Assembly: GCA_003240755.1 (NCBI GenBank)
Contig: QFNF01000014.1
Span: forward strand, 1 to 64,000
DNA from: Sphingomonas hengshuiensis
GTDB taxonomy: Bacteria; Pseudomonadota; Alphaproteobacteria; Sphingomonadales; Sphingomonadaceae
Reading direction: 5' to 3'
Length of the DNA: 64,000 bases
Shown one piece after another: positions 24,918-35,663 of this stretch. Every line of letters starts with the position of its first letter. The first letter of the stretch is position 1. The notes under the pieces are model-generated. The model was not told where the DNA came from. It was given only the letters and a program-made list of their open reading frames with translations, and did no database searches. The position numbers and the translations under genes are program-made.

Positions 24918-26673
24918 CCTGTCGGGCGGGGCGGTCGATCCGGATCGTCGCTCCGTCCAGCCGCAGTTCGAACCCGGGACAATCGGGCGCTTCCCAATGG
25001 GCGGGCGTCATCACCTGCCCGTCTAGCGTCAGCCAGAGCGCCTGCCCGGGAATGGCGGGATCGGACACTTCGGGCCGTTCGCGCCGCCATGCCGCCAGTC
25101 GGGCGACATGGTCCTCCAGCGTGACATCGCGCGTAGCCCAGTCGACCCAGCCGATCGCATTGTCCTGTGCATAGGCATTGTTGTTGCCGCGCTGGCTGCG
25201 GCCGAATTCGTCGCCTGCGGTCAACTGGATGACCCCGCGGGTCGCGAACAGCGTCGCCAGCAGCGCGCGCAGGTCGGCGTCGCGCGCCGCCAGGACCGCC
25301 GGGTCGCTGCTCGGCCCCTCGACGCCGTGGTTCCACGACAGGTTGTCGCCATGACCGTCGCGATTGTCCTCGCCATTGGCATGGTTGTGACGCTCGACAT
25401 GCGCGACGAGGTCGGCGAGGGTGAAGCCGTCGTGCGCGGCGAGGAAGTTGACGCTGCGGGTAGGCGAACCGAAGATGTCGCCCGATCCCATCAGCCGTGT
25501 CGCCAATGTGCCGACGGCGCCGTCGCCGCGCCAGAAGCGGCGGACATCGTCGCGGTAGCGGTCGTTCCATTCCAGCCAGCCGGCCGGGAAATGGCCGAGC
25601 TGATAGCCACCGGGGCCGATATCCCAGGGTTCGGCGATCATCACCCGGTCGGCGAGGACCGGATCGGCGGCGATCGCCGCGAAGATCGGCGCGTCGCGCT
25701 CGAACCCCGGCGACCGGGCGATGACGGTGGCGAGGTCGAAGCGAAAGCCGTCGACGCCGAGTGTGGCGAAGTGGCGCAGCGACGCGAGGATGAGGTCGCG
25801 CACGCCCGCATCGCCGGCATCCAGCGTATTGCCGGTGCCGGTGTCGTTTATCAGGCTGCCGTCGGGCGCATGCGCATAGCTGCGATCGTCCAGCCCGCGC
25901 AGGGACAGGATCGGCCCGTCGCGATCGCTCTCGCCCGTGTGGTTGAACACGAGGTCGAGGATCACGCCGATCCCCGCGCCATGCAGCGCCGCGATCGTAT
26001 TGCGCAACTCGGTGATGCCGCCGGGGGCAAGGCCGGGATCGATCGCCATCGGCACCACCGGATTATAGCCCCAGGCATTGGTCAGGCCCAGCGGTGGCAG
26101 ATGGCGTTCGTCGATCCACGCGACGATCGGCATCAGTTCGACCGCGCCGACCCCGATCTTCGTCAGATGCGCGATGATCGATGGATGCGCGAGCGCCGCG
26201 ATCGTCCCGCGTTGCTCCGTGGGCACATCGGGATGCAGCATGGTGAAGCCGCGGACATTGAGTTCGTAGATCGGCCGCGCCGGATCGACACGCGGCGGTT
26301 CCGCCAGCGCGGGTGTCGTGTCCGCCGGCACGATCGCGCGCGGCACGATCGCGGCGGTATCGGCACCCTGGACCGACAGCGATGGATCCCACGCAAAACG
26401 CCGGTCCAGTTCGACGGCGTGGGGATCGACCAGCAGCTTGGCGGGATCGAACCAGCGGCCCCGGTCGGGTGCCCAGTCGCCTTCCGCCCGGTAGCCATAA
26501 CGCTGCCCCGGTCCGACGCCCGGCATGTCGACCGCGAACCAGTCCCCCGCGCGCGTCATCGCCACGCGGCGTTCGTCGTCGCCGTCGAACAGGCATAGCC
26601 AGACCGCCGCCGCCTCGCGTGCACGCACGGCGAAGCGGGTGCCCCCGGGGATCGCGCTCGCGCCCGGCGTCAT
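24862..26673 (-). CDS. glgX: Glycogen debranching enzyme GlgX
   Basis: Hydrolyses alpha-1,6 branches of limit dextrin left by glycogen phosphorylase. The 603-residue protein has an N-terminal carbohydrate-binding module 48 (about 10-95) and a GH13 barrel with [35 protein letters not shown] and [14 protein letters not shown]. The length is a little below typical GlgX. The ATG at 26673 overlaps the glgA stop (ATGA), which fixes the start. It is the last gene of the glycogen operon, and its 3' end runs 56 bases into the oppositely transcribed maltose carrier gene. Confidence 0.94.
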   Translation of the reverse strand: MTPGASAIPGGTRFAVRAREAAAVWLCLFDGDDERRVAMTRAGDWFAVDMPGVGPGQRYGYRAEGDWAPDRGRWFDPAKLLVDPHAVELDRRFAWDPSLSVQGADTAAIVPRAIVPADTTPALAEPPRVDPARPIYELNVRGFTMLHPDVPTEQRGTIAALAHPSIIAHLTKIGVGAVELMPIVAWIDERHLPPLGLTNAWGYNPVVPMAIDPGLAPGGITELRNTIAALHGAGIGVILDLVFNHTGESDRDGPILSLRGLDDRSYAHAPDGSLINDTGTGNTLDAGDAGVRDLILASLRHFATLGVDGFRFDLATVIARSPGFERDAPIFAAIAADPVLADRVMIAEPWDIGPGGYQLGHFPAGWLEWNDRYRDDVRRFWRGDGAVGTLATRLMGSGDIFGSPTRSVNFLAAHDGFTLADLVAHVERHNHANGEDNRDGHGDNLSWNHGVEGPSSDPAVLAARDADLRALLATLFATRGVIQLTAGDEFGRSQRGNNNAYAQDNAIGWVDWATRDVTLEDHVARLAAWRRERPEVSDPAIPGQALWLTLDGQVMTPAHWEAPDCPGFELRLDGATIRIDRPARQVTLDQVRAPAASPPPPAP

Positions 26674-28085
26674 GCCGCGATCAGGCTGCGATACAGCTCG
26701 GCATAGCGCGCGCCGCTGCGTTTCCATGAAAAGTCCGCCCGCATTCCCTGTTTCTGCAGCGTCGCCCAGCAATCGGGGCGGGCATACAGCCCCATCGTCC
26801 GGCGCAGCGCATGGGCGAGGCCGTCCGGCGTGACCGCGGCGAACTGCACGCCGGTCGCGACCCCGGCGGCGACCGCGGCCTCGTTCGCATCGATGACCGT
26901 ATCGGCAAGGCCGCCGGTCCGCGCGACCACCGGCACGCAGCCATAGGCGAGACCGTAGAGCTGGGTCAGCCCGCACGGTTCGAAGCGTGACGGGATCAGG
27001 ATTGCGTCACCGCCCCCCTGCAACAGGTGCGACAGGCTTTCGTCATAGCCGATTCGCACGCCGACCTTTCCGGCATGCCGCCCGCGGGCCGCGACGAACG
27101 CCTGTTCGAGCGCCGCGTCGCCCGATCCCAGCAACGCCAGCCGCCCGCCCATCGCGACCAGCGCGTCGAGGCTGTCGGCCAGCACGTCCATCCCCTTCTG
27201 CCAGGTCAGCCGGCTGACCACCACGAAGACCGGCCCGTCGCCGGGATCGAGGTCGAACGCCGCCTCGACCGCACGCTTGTTGGCGCGGCGGCGGGGGAGG
27301 GTGCGCGCATTGTAGCGGGCGGGGAGCGACGCGTCGGTCTCCGGCGACCAGATCGCGGGATCGATGCCGTTGACGATCCCGCGCACCCGGTCGCGCCGCG
27401 CCTCGATCAACCCCTCCAGCCCCATGCCGAATTCGCCACGCCGGATTTCCTCGGCATAGCCGGGCGAGACGGTGGTGATCGCATCCGCAGCGGCGAGCCC
27501 GGCCTTGAGCAAGCCGACACCGCCATAATATTCCACGCCATCGATCGCAAAGGCGGCGTCCGGCAGGCCCAGCCCGGCGAACACGCCGGCATCGTAGCGG
27601 CCCTGAAAGGCGATGTTGTGGATCGTCATCACGCTCGGCACGCCGACGCCGTCGTAGCGCAGATAGGCCGGCGCCATCGCGCCCTGCCAGTCATGGGCGT
27701 GCAGCACGTCGAACGCAGGGGCGAGGTCGGCGGCGGCGCGGCCGAGTGCGGCGAACCGGCGCCAGTTGTCGTCCCAGTCGCGGCCGGTCGCGTCGCCATA
27801 GGGGCCGCCGTCGCGGGCGAACAACGCGGGTGCGTCGAGGACCAGCAGCGGATGGCCGTCGATCATACCGCCCAGCAGCCGTGCCGGGGTGCCGAGCAGG
27901 TCGTCCCAGCGGCGGACAGGTTTCGCCCTGCCGAGATGCTTCAGGACCGACGGGTAGCCGGGCAGCAGCGTCGTGGTTTCCACGCCATGCGGCGCGAGCG
28001 CGGCGGGCAGCGCCCCGACGACGTCGGCCAGCCCGCCGGTCTTGACCAGCGGATAGGCTTCGGACGCGACCGAAAGGACGCGCAT
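26670..28085 (-). CDS. glgA: Glycogen synthase GlgA (ADP-glucose-dependent)
   Basis: Extends alpha-1,4-glucan chains from ADP-glucose. The 471-residue GT5 enzyme starts [27 protein letters not shown], with the KTGGL ADP-glucose-binding motif at about 15-19. A GT-B fold follows with [19 protein letters not shown] and the acceptor/donor motif [19 protein letters not shown]. An in-frame GTG lies one codon upstream of the chosen ATG. It sits between glgC and glgX in the five-gene operon. Confidence 0.96.
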   Translation of the reverse strand: MRVLSVASEAYPLVKTGGLADVVGALPAALAPHGVETTTLLPGYPSVLKHLGRAKPVRRWDDLLGTPARLLGGMIDGHPLLVLDAPALFARDGGPYGDATGRDWDDNWRRFAALGRAAADLAPAFDVLHAHDWQGAMAPAYLRYDGVGVPSVMTIHNIAFQGRYDAGVFAGLGLPDAAFAIDGVEYYGGVGLLKAGLAAADAITTVSPGYAEEIRRGEFGMGLEGLIEARRDRVRGIVNGIDPAIWSPETDASLPARYNARTLPRRRANKRAVEAAFDLDPGDGPVFVVVSRLTWQKGMDVLADSLDALVAMGGRLALLGSGDAALEQAFVAARGRHAGKVGVRIGYDESLSHLLQGGGDAILIPSRFEPCGLTQLYGLAYGCVPVVARTGGLADTVIDANEAAVAAGVATGVQFAAVTPDGLAHALRRTMGLYARPDCWATLQKQGMRADFSWKRSGARYAELYRSLIAA

Positions 28086-28125
28086 CACACCCGCCCCGCA
28101 GCGGGGAGGACTGGCAGGACGGGCA

Positions 28126-29385
28126 TCAGACCTCCAGCCGGTCGATCATCGGTTGGGTAATCAGGCAGATGCCGCGATCGGTTCGGCGGAACCGGTGCCC
28201 GTCCATCACCGGATCCTCGCCCACGACCAGCCCGTCGGGGATGGTCACGCCGGCATCCACCACGCACCGCGTCAGCCGCGCCCCGCGGCCGATATGGGTC
28301 ATGGGGAGGATCACCGATTCGTCGATGTTGCTGAAGCTGTGCGCGCGTACGCCGGTGCTCAGCAGGCTGCGATGGATGCTCGATCCCGAAACGATGCAGT
28401 TGCCCGATACCAAGCTGGACACCGCGCAACCGCGACGGCCATCCACGTCATGGACGAACTTGGCCGGCGGCGTGATCTCAGAATAGGTCCATAGCGGCCA
28501 TGTCCCGTCATACAGGTCCAGTTCGGGCACCACGTCGGTCAGGTCGATATTCGCCTCCCAATAGGCGTCGATCGTGCCGACGTCGCGCCAATAGGCGCGC
28601 GGCTCCTCCGGACTGCGCACGCACGATGCCGAGAAACGGTGCGCCTGCGCATGGCCGTGCCTGACCAGCCACGGGATGATATCCTTGCCGAAATCGCGGC
28701 TCGAATCCTGCGTATCGGCATCGCGGCGCAGTTCCTCGAACAGCAGCCTGGTATTGAACACATAGATGCCGAGACTGGCGAGCGCACGGTCGGGCTGGCC
28801 GGGGATCGCCGGTGGATCGGCGGGCTTCTCGACGAAATCGATGATCCGGTCCTGCGCATCGACATGCATCACGCCGAACCCGACCGCCTCCATCCGCGGC
28901 ACCTCCATGCATGCCACCGTCACGTCGGCACCGGCGTCGACATGCTGCTGGAGCATCAGCTCGTAATCCATCTTGTAGATATGGTCGCCGGCAAGGATGA
29001 CCATATATTCGGGACCATAGCTCTGGATGATGTCGATGTTCTGGAACACCGCGTCGGCGGTGCCCTCATACCATTGAAACTCGCTGATCCGCTGGCTGGC
29101 GGGGAGGATGTCGAAACTCTCGTTGCGTTCGGGGCGCAGGAAGTTCCAGCCGCGCTGGAGGTGACGGATCAGGCTGTGCGCCTTGTACTGCGTCGCCACG
29201 CCGATGCGGCGGATGCCGGAATTGATCGCGTTCGACAGCGCGAAATCGATGATCCGGCTCTTGCCGCCGAAATAGACGGCGGGCTTGGCACGGGTGTCGG
29301 TCATCTCGAACAACCGGCTGCCGCGTCCACCCGCCAGAACATAGGCCATGGCGTCGCGCGCCAATGGTTGTCCCCGCCGTTCCAT
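28126..29385 (-). CDS. glgC: Glucose-1-phosphate adenylyltransferase GlgC
   Basis: Makes ADP-glucose from glucose-1-phosphate and ATP, the committed and normally allosterically controlled step of glycogen synthesis. The 419-residue protein has the nucleotidyltransferase motif [23 protein letters not shown] (about 11-33), the regulatory-site lysine/arginine region, the catalytic aspartate in [13 protein letters not shown] and FVEKP. A C-terminal left-handed beta helix follows. It lies 40 bases before glgA and 15 bases after glgB. Confidence 0.97.
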   Translation of the reverse strand: MERRGQPLARDAMAYVLAGGRGSRLFEMTDTRAKPAVYFGGKSRIIDFALSNAINSGIRRIGVATQYKAHSLIRHLQRGWNFLRPERNESFDILPASQRISEFQWYEGTADAVFQNIDIIQSYGPEYMVILAGDHIYKMDYELMLQQHVDAGADVTVACMEVPRMEAVGFGVMHVDAQDRIIDFVEKPADPPAIPGQPDRALASLGIYVFNTRLLFEELRRDADTQDSSRDFGKDIIPWLVRHGHAQAHRFSASCVRSPEEPRAYWRDVGTIDAYWEANIDLTDVVPELDLYDGTWPLWTYSEITPPAKFVHDVDGRRGCAVSSLVSGNCIVSGSSIHRSLLSTGVRAHSFSNIDESVILPMTHIGRGARLTRCVVDAGVTIPDGLVVGEDPVMDGHRFRRTDRGICLITQPMIDRLEV

Positions 29386-29400
29386 GCCTCTCTCCCCCGT

Positions 29401-31551
29401 TTATTCTTCGTATCGAAACCACAGCGTCGCCAGCGGCGGCAGGGTCAGCGCGACCGCACCGTCCACCGCCTCGACAACGCCCAGATTGCCCAGTCCGCTG
29501 CCGCCATATTCCGACGCATCGCTGTTCAGCACCTCGCACCAGCGCCCGCTCCGCGACACCGGCACCCGGTAGCCCGCGCGCGGGACCGGCGTCAGGTTGC
29601 TGACGACCAGCACCGGCGGCGCGTCCGGCGCCCGGCGCTCCCATGCGAAGACCGAGTTGGCGGCATCGTCGACCACCGCCCAATGGAACCCGTCGCCCTC
29701 GCAATCGCGCGCGTGCAGCGCGGGCGTCTCGCGGTAGAGCCGGTTGAGGTCGCGGATCAGCGCCGCGACGCCGCGATGCGCCGGCGCGTCCAGCAGGTGC
29801 CAGTCGAGCGCGCGTTCCTCCGACCATTCGCGGCGCTGGGCGAACTCCTGCCCCATGAACAGCAGCTTCTTGCCCGGATAGCCCCACATCAGCGCATAAT
29901 AGGCCCGCAGATTGGCGAATTTCTGCCAGTCGTCGCCCGCCATCTTGGTCAGCAGCGACCCCTTGCCATGGACCACCTCGTCATGGCTCAGCGGCAGGAC
30001 GAAATTCTCGCTGAACGCATAGGTCAGGCCGAAGGTGATCTCGCCGTGATGATGCGACCGGTGCACCGGCTCACGCGCCATATAGGCGAGCGTGTCGTGC
30101 ATGAAGCCCATGTTCCATTTGAACCCGAAGCCAAGGCCGCCTTCATGCGCGGGGCGCGAGACGCCGGGCCACGACGTCGATTCCTCGGCGATGGTGAAGA
30201 AACCCGGATGCTCGCGATAGACCGCGCGGTTGGTGTCGCGCAGGAACGCGACCGCTTCCCAATTCTCGCGCCCGCCGGCATCGTTGGGGATCCATTCGCC
30301 GGCTTTCCGCGAATAGTCGCGGTACAGCATCGATGCGACGGCATCCACGCGCAGTCCGTCGACATGATAGCGTTCGGCCCAGAACAGCGCGTTGTTGACC
30401 AGGAACTGCGATACCTCGCGCCGCCCGAAATTGTAGATCGCGGTGTTCCAGTCGGGGTGAAAGCCCAGCCGCGGATCGTCATGTTCGTACAGCGCGGTGC
30501 CGTCGAAGCGCGCCAGGCCATGGGCGTCGGTCGGGAAATGCGCCGGCACCCAGTCGAGCAGCACGCCGACCCCCGCCTTGTGCGCGCCATCGACGAAGCG
30601 CGCAAACCCCGCCGGATCGCCGAACCGGGCGGAGGGCGCGTAGAGTCCGGTCGTCTGATAGCCCCAGGACGGGTCGTAGGGATGCTCGCTGATCGGCAGG
30701 AATTCGATATGGGTGAACCCCATCTCGACGACATAGGGGATCAGCCGGTCGGCAAGGCGGTCCCACGGCAGGAACCAGCCGTCGTCGTCGCGCTGCCAGC
30801 TTCCCGCATGGACTTCGTAGATCGAGATCGGCACGCGGCGCGGATCGACCGATGCCCAATGGTCGCGATGCGCGCTGTCGTGCCAGTCATGGTCGGGCGG
30901 CGCGGCGGTGCGCGACGCGGTGGCGGGGCGCAGCTCGCTTTCGAACGCGAACGGATCGGCCTTCAGCGGCAGGCGCTGGCCATCGGGGCCGATGATCGCG
31001 AACTTGTATGCCTGTCCCGGTCCGACGTCGGGCAGGAAGATTTCCCATACGCCCACGTCGCCGCGCCGCCGCATCGGGTGTCGTCTGGCATCCCACAGGT
31101 TCCAGTCGCCGACCACGCTGACCACCTGCGCGTTGGGTGCCCATACCGCGAAATGCATCCCCTCCGCCCCTTCGTGCCGGACGAGATGCGCGCCGAGCCT
31201 GTCGTGCAGGCGCAGGTGCGTGCCCTCGGCCAGCAGGAAATCGTCGGTCGGGCCAAGGACGGGACCGAAGGAATAGGGGTCCTTGACCCACCACTCGCCG
31301 CCGCCGCCACGGGCATAATACCATAAGGGCTGGGGCGGGGCGGCGATCGTCCCCTCGACGATGCCGTCGCCGACCGGGCGCAGTTCGCCCAGCACTTTAC
31401 CGGACAGGTCATGGACCAGCACCCGTTGCGCACCGGGCAGCCATGCGCGCACGAAGGTGCCGTCGGGTCCGGCATGGGGGCCGAGCAGGGAAAAGGGATC
31501 GGCGTGACGCCCGCCCAGCAGGGCCGCGATGGCGTCGTCGCCGGGGTTCAC
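29401..31551 (-). CDS. glgB: 1,4-alpha-glucan branching enzyme GlgB
   Basis: Introduces alpha-1,6 branches into glycogen. The 716-residue protein has the usual N-terminal beta domains (N1 and CBM48), a GH13 barrel with DWVPAHFP, VDGLRVDAVASMLYRD, TIAEESTSWPGVS and PLSHDEVVHGKGSL, and a C-terminal beta domain. The GTG start at 31551 overlaps the glgP stop (GTGA), so translation of the two is coupled. It keeps the full-length form with both N-terminal domains. Confidence 0.97.
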   Translation of the reverse strand: MNPGDDAIAALLGGRHADPFSLLGPHAGPDGTFVRAWLPGAQRVLVHDLSGKVLGELRPVGDGIVEGTIAAPPQPLWYYARGGGGEWWVKDPYSFGPVLGPTDDFLLAEGTHLRLHDRLGAHLVRHEGAEGMHFAVWAPNAQVVSVVGDWNLWDARRHPMRRRGDVGVWEIFLPDVGPGQAYKFAIIGPDGQRLPLKADPFAFESELRPATASRTAAPPDHDWHDSAHRDHWASVDPRRVPISIYEVHAGSWQRDDDGWFLPWDRLADRLIPYVVEMGFTHIEFLPISEHPYDPSWGYQTTGLYAPSARFGDPAGFARFVDGAHKAGVGVLLDWVPAHFPTDAHGLARFDGTALYEHDDPRLGFHPDWNTAIYNFGRREVSQFLVNNALFWAERYHVDGLRVDAVASMLYRDYSRKAGEWIPNDAGGRENWEAVAFLRDTNRAVYREHPGFFTIAEESTSWPGVSRPAHEGGLGFGFKWNMGFMHDTLAYMAREPVHRSHHHGEITFGLTYAFSENFVLPLSHDEVVHGKGSLLTKMAGDDWQKFANLRAYYALMWGYPGKKLLFMGQEFAQRREWSEERALDWHLLDAPAHRGVAALIRDLNRLYRETPALHARDCEGDGFHWAVVDDAANSVFAWERRAPDAPPVLVVSNLTPVPRAGYRVPVSRSGRWCEVLNSDASEYGGSGLGNLGVVEAVDGAVALTLPPLATLWFRYEE

Positions 31552-33974
31552 ATCACCTTCCAGATGTCACGGGCATATTCGCCGATGGTGCGGTCGGACG
31601 AGAACCAGCCGACGCCGCCGACATTGCGGATCGCGCTGGCGTTCCAGCCGGCACGATCGGCCCAGCGCGCATCGACCTGTCGCTGCGCCTGCGCATAGCT
31701 GTCGAAATCGGCGGCGCACAGGAACCAGTCGCTGGTCTCGATCCCGTCGATCAGCCCGGCATAGCGGCCCGGATCGTCATGGCTGAACACCCCGCCCTTG
31801 ATCGCCGACAGCGCCTGTTGCAATTCGGGCGATGCCGCGATCGCCTGTCGCGGATCATATCCGTTCGCGCGCTTTTCGGCGACCTCGTCGGCGGTCAGGC
31901 CGAAGATGACGATATCGTCGGCACCGACATGGTCGCGGATCTCGACATTGGCACCGTCCAGCGTGCCGATGGTCAGCGCGCCGTTCAGCGCCAGCTTCAT
32001 GTTGCCGGTGCCCGATGCCTCCATGCCGGCGGTGCTGATCTGTTCGGACAGGTCGGCGGCGGGCATGATGAGTTCGGCCAGCGAGACGTTGTAGTTGGGC
32101 ACGAACGCGACGCGCAGCAGCCCGCGCACCGCCGGATCGGCATTGACCCGGCGCGCGACGTCGTTGGCGAGCTTGATGATGAGCTTGGCGTTGTGATAGC
32201 TCGACGCCGCCTTCCCCGCGAACAGCTTTACGCGCGGCGTCCAGTCCCTGTCCGGATGGCTGCGGATCTGGTCGTACAGCGCGACCGTCTCGAGGATGTT
32301 CAGCAACTGGCGCTTATATTCGTGGATGCGCTTCACCTGCACGTCGAACATCGCATCGGGATCGAGCCGGACGCCCATCAGCTCGCGCAGATGTTGCGAC
32401 AGGCGGACCTTGTTCGCGCGCTTCACGCCCTCGAACCTGTCGCGGAACGCCGCATCGGCGGCGAAGGGTTTCAGGTCGGCGAGCCTGGTCGCGTCGTCGA
32501 GGAAGCCGTCGCCGATCGCCTCGCGGATCAGCGACGTCAGGCCCGGATTGCTCTCGAACAGCCAGCGGCGCGGGGTGATGCCGTTGGTCTTGTTGTTGAT
32601 CCGGTCGGGGTACAGCCGGTGCAGGTCGGCGAACACCGTCTGTTTCATCAGATCGGTGTGCAGCGCCGCGACGCCGTTGACGCTGTGGCTGCCGGTGAAG
32701 GCGAGGTTCGCCATGCGTACCCGCCGTTCGCCGCCTTCGTCGATCAGGCTGATCGCGGCGATGGCGCGGTCGTCCTGTCCCTGCGCCCGCGCCTCGCGCA
32801 GCACCTTCGCGTTGATCGCATAGACGATCTGCATGTGCCGCGGCAGCAGCCGTTCGAACAGCGGCAGCGGCCAGCTTTCCAGCGCCTCGGGCAGCAGCGT
32901 GTGGTTGGTATAGCCGAACGTCGCCCTGGTGATCTCCCACGCGCCGTCGAAATCCAGCGCATGGTCGTCGATCAGGATGCGCATCAGTTCGGCGACGGAC
33001 ACCGCCGGATGCGTGTCGTTGAGCTGGATCGCCGCCTTGGCCGGCAGGGTCCGGATGTCGCCGAAATACTGGACATGGCGACGGACGATGTCCTGGATCG
33101 AGGCGGACGAGAAGAAATACTCCTGCCGCAGGCGGAGTTCCTGTCCCGCCGGGGTCGAATCCGCCGGATAGAGTATGCGGACCAGCGTGTCGGCGCGGAC
33201 CGACGCCGCCAGTGCGCCTTCATGGTCGCCGGCGTTGAACCGATCGAGCCGGATCGGATCGCGCGCCCGCGCCGTCCATAGCCGGAGCGCGTTGACCCGC
33301 GCCCCGCGCCAGCCGATCACCGGCGTGTCGACCGCGATCGCCTCGACGCTCTCGCCGGGCATCCAGTGGACATCGCCATTCTCGTCGCCGACGACCTCGC
33401 CGCCGAAACCGATGCGATAGGCGCTTTCGCGACGTTCGAACTCCCACGGATTGCCGTGCCGCAGCCACGTCTCGGGCAGCTCCACCTGCCAGCCATTGTC
33501 GATCCGCTGGCGGAACATGCCGTTCACATAGCGGATGCCGTAACCGTAGGCGGGCAGGTCGAGGCTGGCGAGGCTTTCCATGAAGCATGCCGCCAGCCGG
33601 CCGAGGCCGCCATTGCCGAGCGCGGCATCCGGCTCCTCGCCCTCCAGCTCTGCCAGGTCGACGCCCAGCGACGCCAGCGCCTCGCGCACCTCGTCGGTCC
33701 GCGACAGATTGGCGATCGCATCGCGCAGCAGCCGCCCGATCAGGAATTCCAGGCTCAGATAATAGACCCGCTTGGCACCGGCCGCATGCGCCTGCTTGCT
33801 CGACGCCATCCAGCGCTCGATGATGTCGTTGCGCACCGTCAGGATCGTTGCCGCCAGCCAGTCGTGCGGCAGCGCCGCCTGCGCATCCTTGCCGATGCGG
33901 TGGATCAGCGTATCGAGAATGGCGTCGGCGAGTGGCGGCGCCGATGGTGCGACGGCAAGGGCGGGCTGGGTCAC
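31548..33974 (-). CDS. glgP: Glycogen/starch phosphorylase GlgP
   Basis: Releases glucose-1-phosphate from glycogen chain ends using pyridoxal phosphate. The GTG at 33974 gives 808 residues, the normal family length; an in-frame start at 34076 would add 34 residues of no family character. Visible motifs are EFLIGRLLRDAI, ALGNGGLGRLAACFMES, QLNDTHPAVSVAELMR and the PLP-lysine segment EASGTGNMKLALNGALTIGT. It is the first gene of the glgPBCAX operon, so degradation and synthesis genes share a transcript. Confidence 0.96.
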   Translation of the reverse strand: MTQPALAVAPSAPPLADAILDTLIHRIGKDAQAALPHDWLAATILTVRNDIIERWMASSKQAHAAGAKRVYYLSLEFLIGRLLRDAIANLSRTDEVREALASLGVDLAELEGEEPDAALGNGGLGRLAACFMESLASLDLPAYGYGIRYVNGMFRQRIDNGWQVELPETWLRHGNPWEFERRESAYRIGFGGEVVGDENGDVHWMPGESVEAIAVDTPVIGWRGARVNALRLWTARARDPIRLDRFNAGDHEGALAASVRADTLVRILYPADSTPAGQELRLRQEYFFSSASIQDIVRRHVQYFGDIRTLPAKAAIQLNDTHPAVSVAELMRILIDDHALDFDGAWEITRATFGYTNHTLLPEALESWPLPLFERLLPRHMQIVYAINAKVLREARAQGQDDRAIAAISLIDEGGERRVRMANLAFTGSHSVNGVAALHTDLMKQTVFADLHRLYPDRINNKTNGITPRRWLFESNPGLTSLIREAIGDGFLDDATRLADLKPFAADAAFRDRFEGVKRANKVRLSQHLRELMGVRLDPDAMFDVQVKRIHEYKRQLLNILETVALYDQIRSHPDRDWTPRVKLFAGKAASSYHNAKLIIKLANDVARRVNADPAVRGLLRVAFVPNYNVSLAELIMPAADLSEQISTAGMEASGTGNMKLALNGALTIGTLDGANVEIRDHVGADDIVIFGLTADEVAEKRANGYDPRQAIAASPELQQALSAIKGGVFSHDDPGRYAGLIDGIETSDWFLCAADFDSYAQAQRQVDARWADRAGWNASAIRNVGGVGWFSSDRTIGEYARDIWKVM

Positions 33975-34094
33975 GCAGGTTCCTCGATACGGGGCGCGAA
34001 CGACAGTATCGATTGCCGGACGCTTGTCACGCGCAATACGTGTACGTGAAGCGCATCGTTCCGGTGACATTGCCAAAGCCCGGACGGGCCGTCG

Positions 34095-35132
34095 CTAGAA
34101 TCCGTGACGCCTCGCCCAGTCAAGGAACAGCCCCGTCCATGGCGCCGGCCTGCCGTCCTGCAAGACGCCGAAGCCATGGCCGCCGACCTCGGGCAGATAG
34201 GCTTCCGCCGGTACCTTCGCGCGGCGCAACGCGGCCAGTAGGGCAAGGCCGTTGTCGACGCTCACCACCCGGTCGTCGATCGCATGCACGATGAAGGTCG
34301 GCGGGCTGGCTGCAACGATGCGGGCATCGGTGCGATACCGCGCGGCGATGCCGGGCGAGGGATCGGGACCGAGCAACTGGTCCTGCGAACCCTTGTGCGT
34401 GCCCGGCACGCCCATCAGCGCGACCGGATACAGCAATGCGGCAGCACGCACGCCCAGCGGCTGGGCATCGGCGGCATCGACCGCGCGGTAGGTTTCGTCG
34501 TGGCGATAGGCGAGCATCGCCGCGAGATGGCCTCCGGCGGAAAAGCCCATGACGCCGATCCGGTCGGTGGCGACGCCGTTGGTCTTCGCTTCCGCCCTTA
34601 TCAGGCGCAACGCGCGCTGGGCGTCCTGCAGCGGAGCGTCGGGCCCGGCGGCCCATGGATCGCCAGGCAGCCGGTATTTCAGCAGGTAGGCATGATAGCC
34701 GCGGTCGGCGAAGAATTGCAGCAACGCCCGTCCGTCATTGCCGATCGCGACACGCAGATAGCCGCCGCCCGGAACAAGCAGGATGGCCGCGCCATTGGGC
34801 CTGGCCGGCGCGATATGCGCCAGCGTCGGCGTGCGGACGTGGAGGAAGGCGGTGTCGTCCTTCGGCCCCGTCGGCGATCGCGGAATTTCCCGTTCGCGGG
34901 CCGTCACCTTGTCGCCGCCCGGTGCCGCGCCGGGCCAGATCGGGCGGAAGGTGAGGGGGGTGGACCCCGGTTGGGCACCGGCCGGGGCGGCAGCGGCGAT
35001 GCCCAGGGCAGCCGCGACGCCGAGGACGGTTCGGCGGGCGACACTCCGCAGAGCATTTCCCGCACCCCGGCATTCACCGCGATCCGGGGCGGTGCCTTCC
35101 GGCAATTCTTCGTTTGGCGGCGTATTTCGCAT
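34095..35132 (-). CDS. Exported alpha/beta hydrolase (carbohydrate esterase/lipase-like)
   Basis: A 345-residue esterase. The N-terminus (SVARRTVLGVAAALGIAAAAPAGAQ, about 30-55) is a twin-arginine-like signal. The hydrolase core has the oxyanion motif LLVPGGGYLRVA, the nucleophile elbow GFSAGGH (GxSxG), an aspartate in VHAIDDRVV and a histidine in GGHGFG. The pattern matches the BD-FAE/acetylxylan-esterase-like group often encoded in polysaccharide loci, so deacetylation of plant glycans is likely but not shown. It lies upstream of glgP on the same strand, 120 bases away, and is probably transcribed separately. Confidence 0.88.
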   Translation of the reverse strand: MRNTPPNEELPEGTAPDRGECRGAGNALRSVARRTVLGVAAALGIAAAAPAGAQPGSTPLTFRPIWPGAAPGGDKVTAREREIPRSPTGPKDDTAFLHVRTPTLAHIAPARPNGAAILLVPGGGYLRVAIGNDGRALLQFFADRGYHAYLLKYRLPGDPWAAGPDAPLQDAQRALRLIRAEAKTNGVATDRIGVMGFSAGGHLAAMLAYRHDETYRAVDAADAQPLGVRAAALLYPVALMGVPGTHKGSQDQLLGPDPSPGIAARYRTDARIVAASPPTFIVHAIDDRVVSVDNGLALLAALRRAKVPAEAYLPEVGGHGFGVLQDGRPAPWTGLFLDWARRHGF

Positions 35133-35390
35133 TTGACGGCATCCTATCCCATGAGGTGAGAAATTGAACCGGCAGGCGTGGATGTCTGCGGGTCTGCCCG
35201 CATCGGGAGTTCCAGCCAGTTCCGACCTGGTGACGCGCAGTTCATACCACAGGATGGAACGCGGGCATGGGGGTTCGGGCGACAGCCGGTGGCGGACGCA
35301 GGCCGGGCACCGTGAATGAACGCGATGGCGGCGGGGCGTCATCACGACCGGCAGCGCTGTCACTGGATCGACGATCGCATCGCGGCTGCG

Positions 35391-35650
35391 ATGCGCGCGG
35401 CAAGCTGGTCGTGCCGCACGGATATTCAGTATCCAGCTATCATTTCGGCGCGACCCGGCATAATCCGCCCCTCGCCGGATACTCGATGATGGCGCGGGAG
35501 GCTGACCATGTGCAGCCGATGTTCCATCCGCAGTTGATCGGCGAGCCGATTCCGGAGAACGGGCGGATGCGGGCCAGCGCGCTCGATGGCCCCGGCTTCG
35601 GCGTCGAACTGAACCGCGACCTGACCATGCACCGCCCCTTCGAACATTGA
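35391..35650 (+). pseudogene. C-terminal remnant of an L-rhamnonate dehydratase gene (enolase superfamily)
   Basis: The translation ending at 35650 reads GKLVVPHGYSVSSYHFGATR, then MFHPQLIGEPIPENGRM, then DGPGFGVELNRDLTMHRPFEH. This matches, from memory, the last 80 or so residues of E. coli-type L-rhamnonate dehydratase, which ends PGFGVELNRDC..KRPYSH. Nothing upstream encodes the N-terminal or barrel parts. Just before the match the frame appears to shift, since an RIAAAM segment typical of the preceding helix lies in another frame near 35375-35395. The gene has therefore lost over three quarters of its length. It ends 13 bases before an FAH hydrolase start. Confidence 0.8.
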
Positions 35651-35663
35651 GAGAGCGAACCCC

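Noticed and set aside
28639..31326. A long plus-strand open frame opposite glgC and glgB
   Set aside because: The minus strand encodes full-length enzymes with catalytic motifs; the plus frame has low-complexity composition only.
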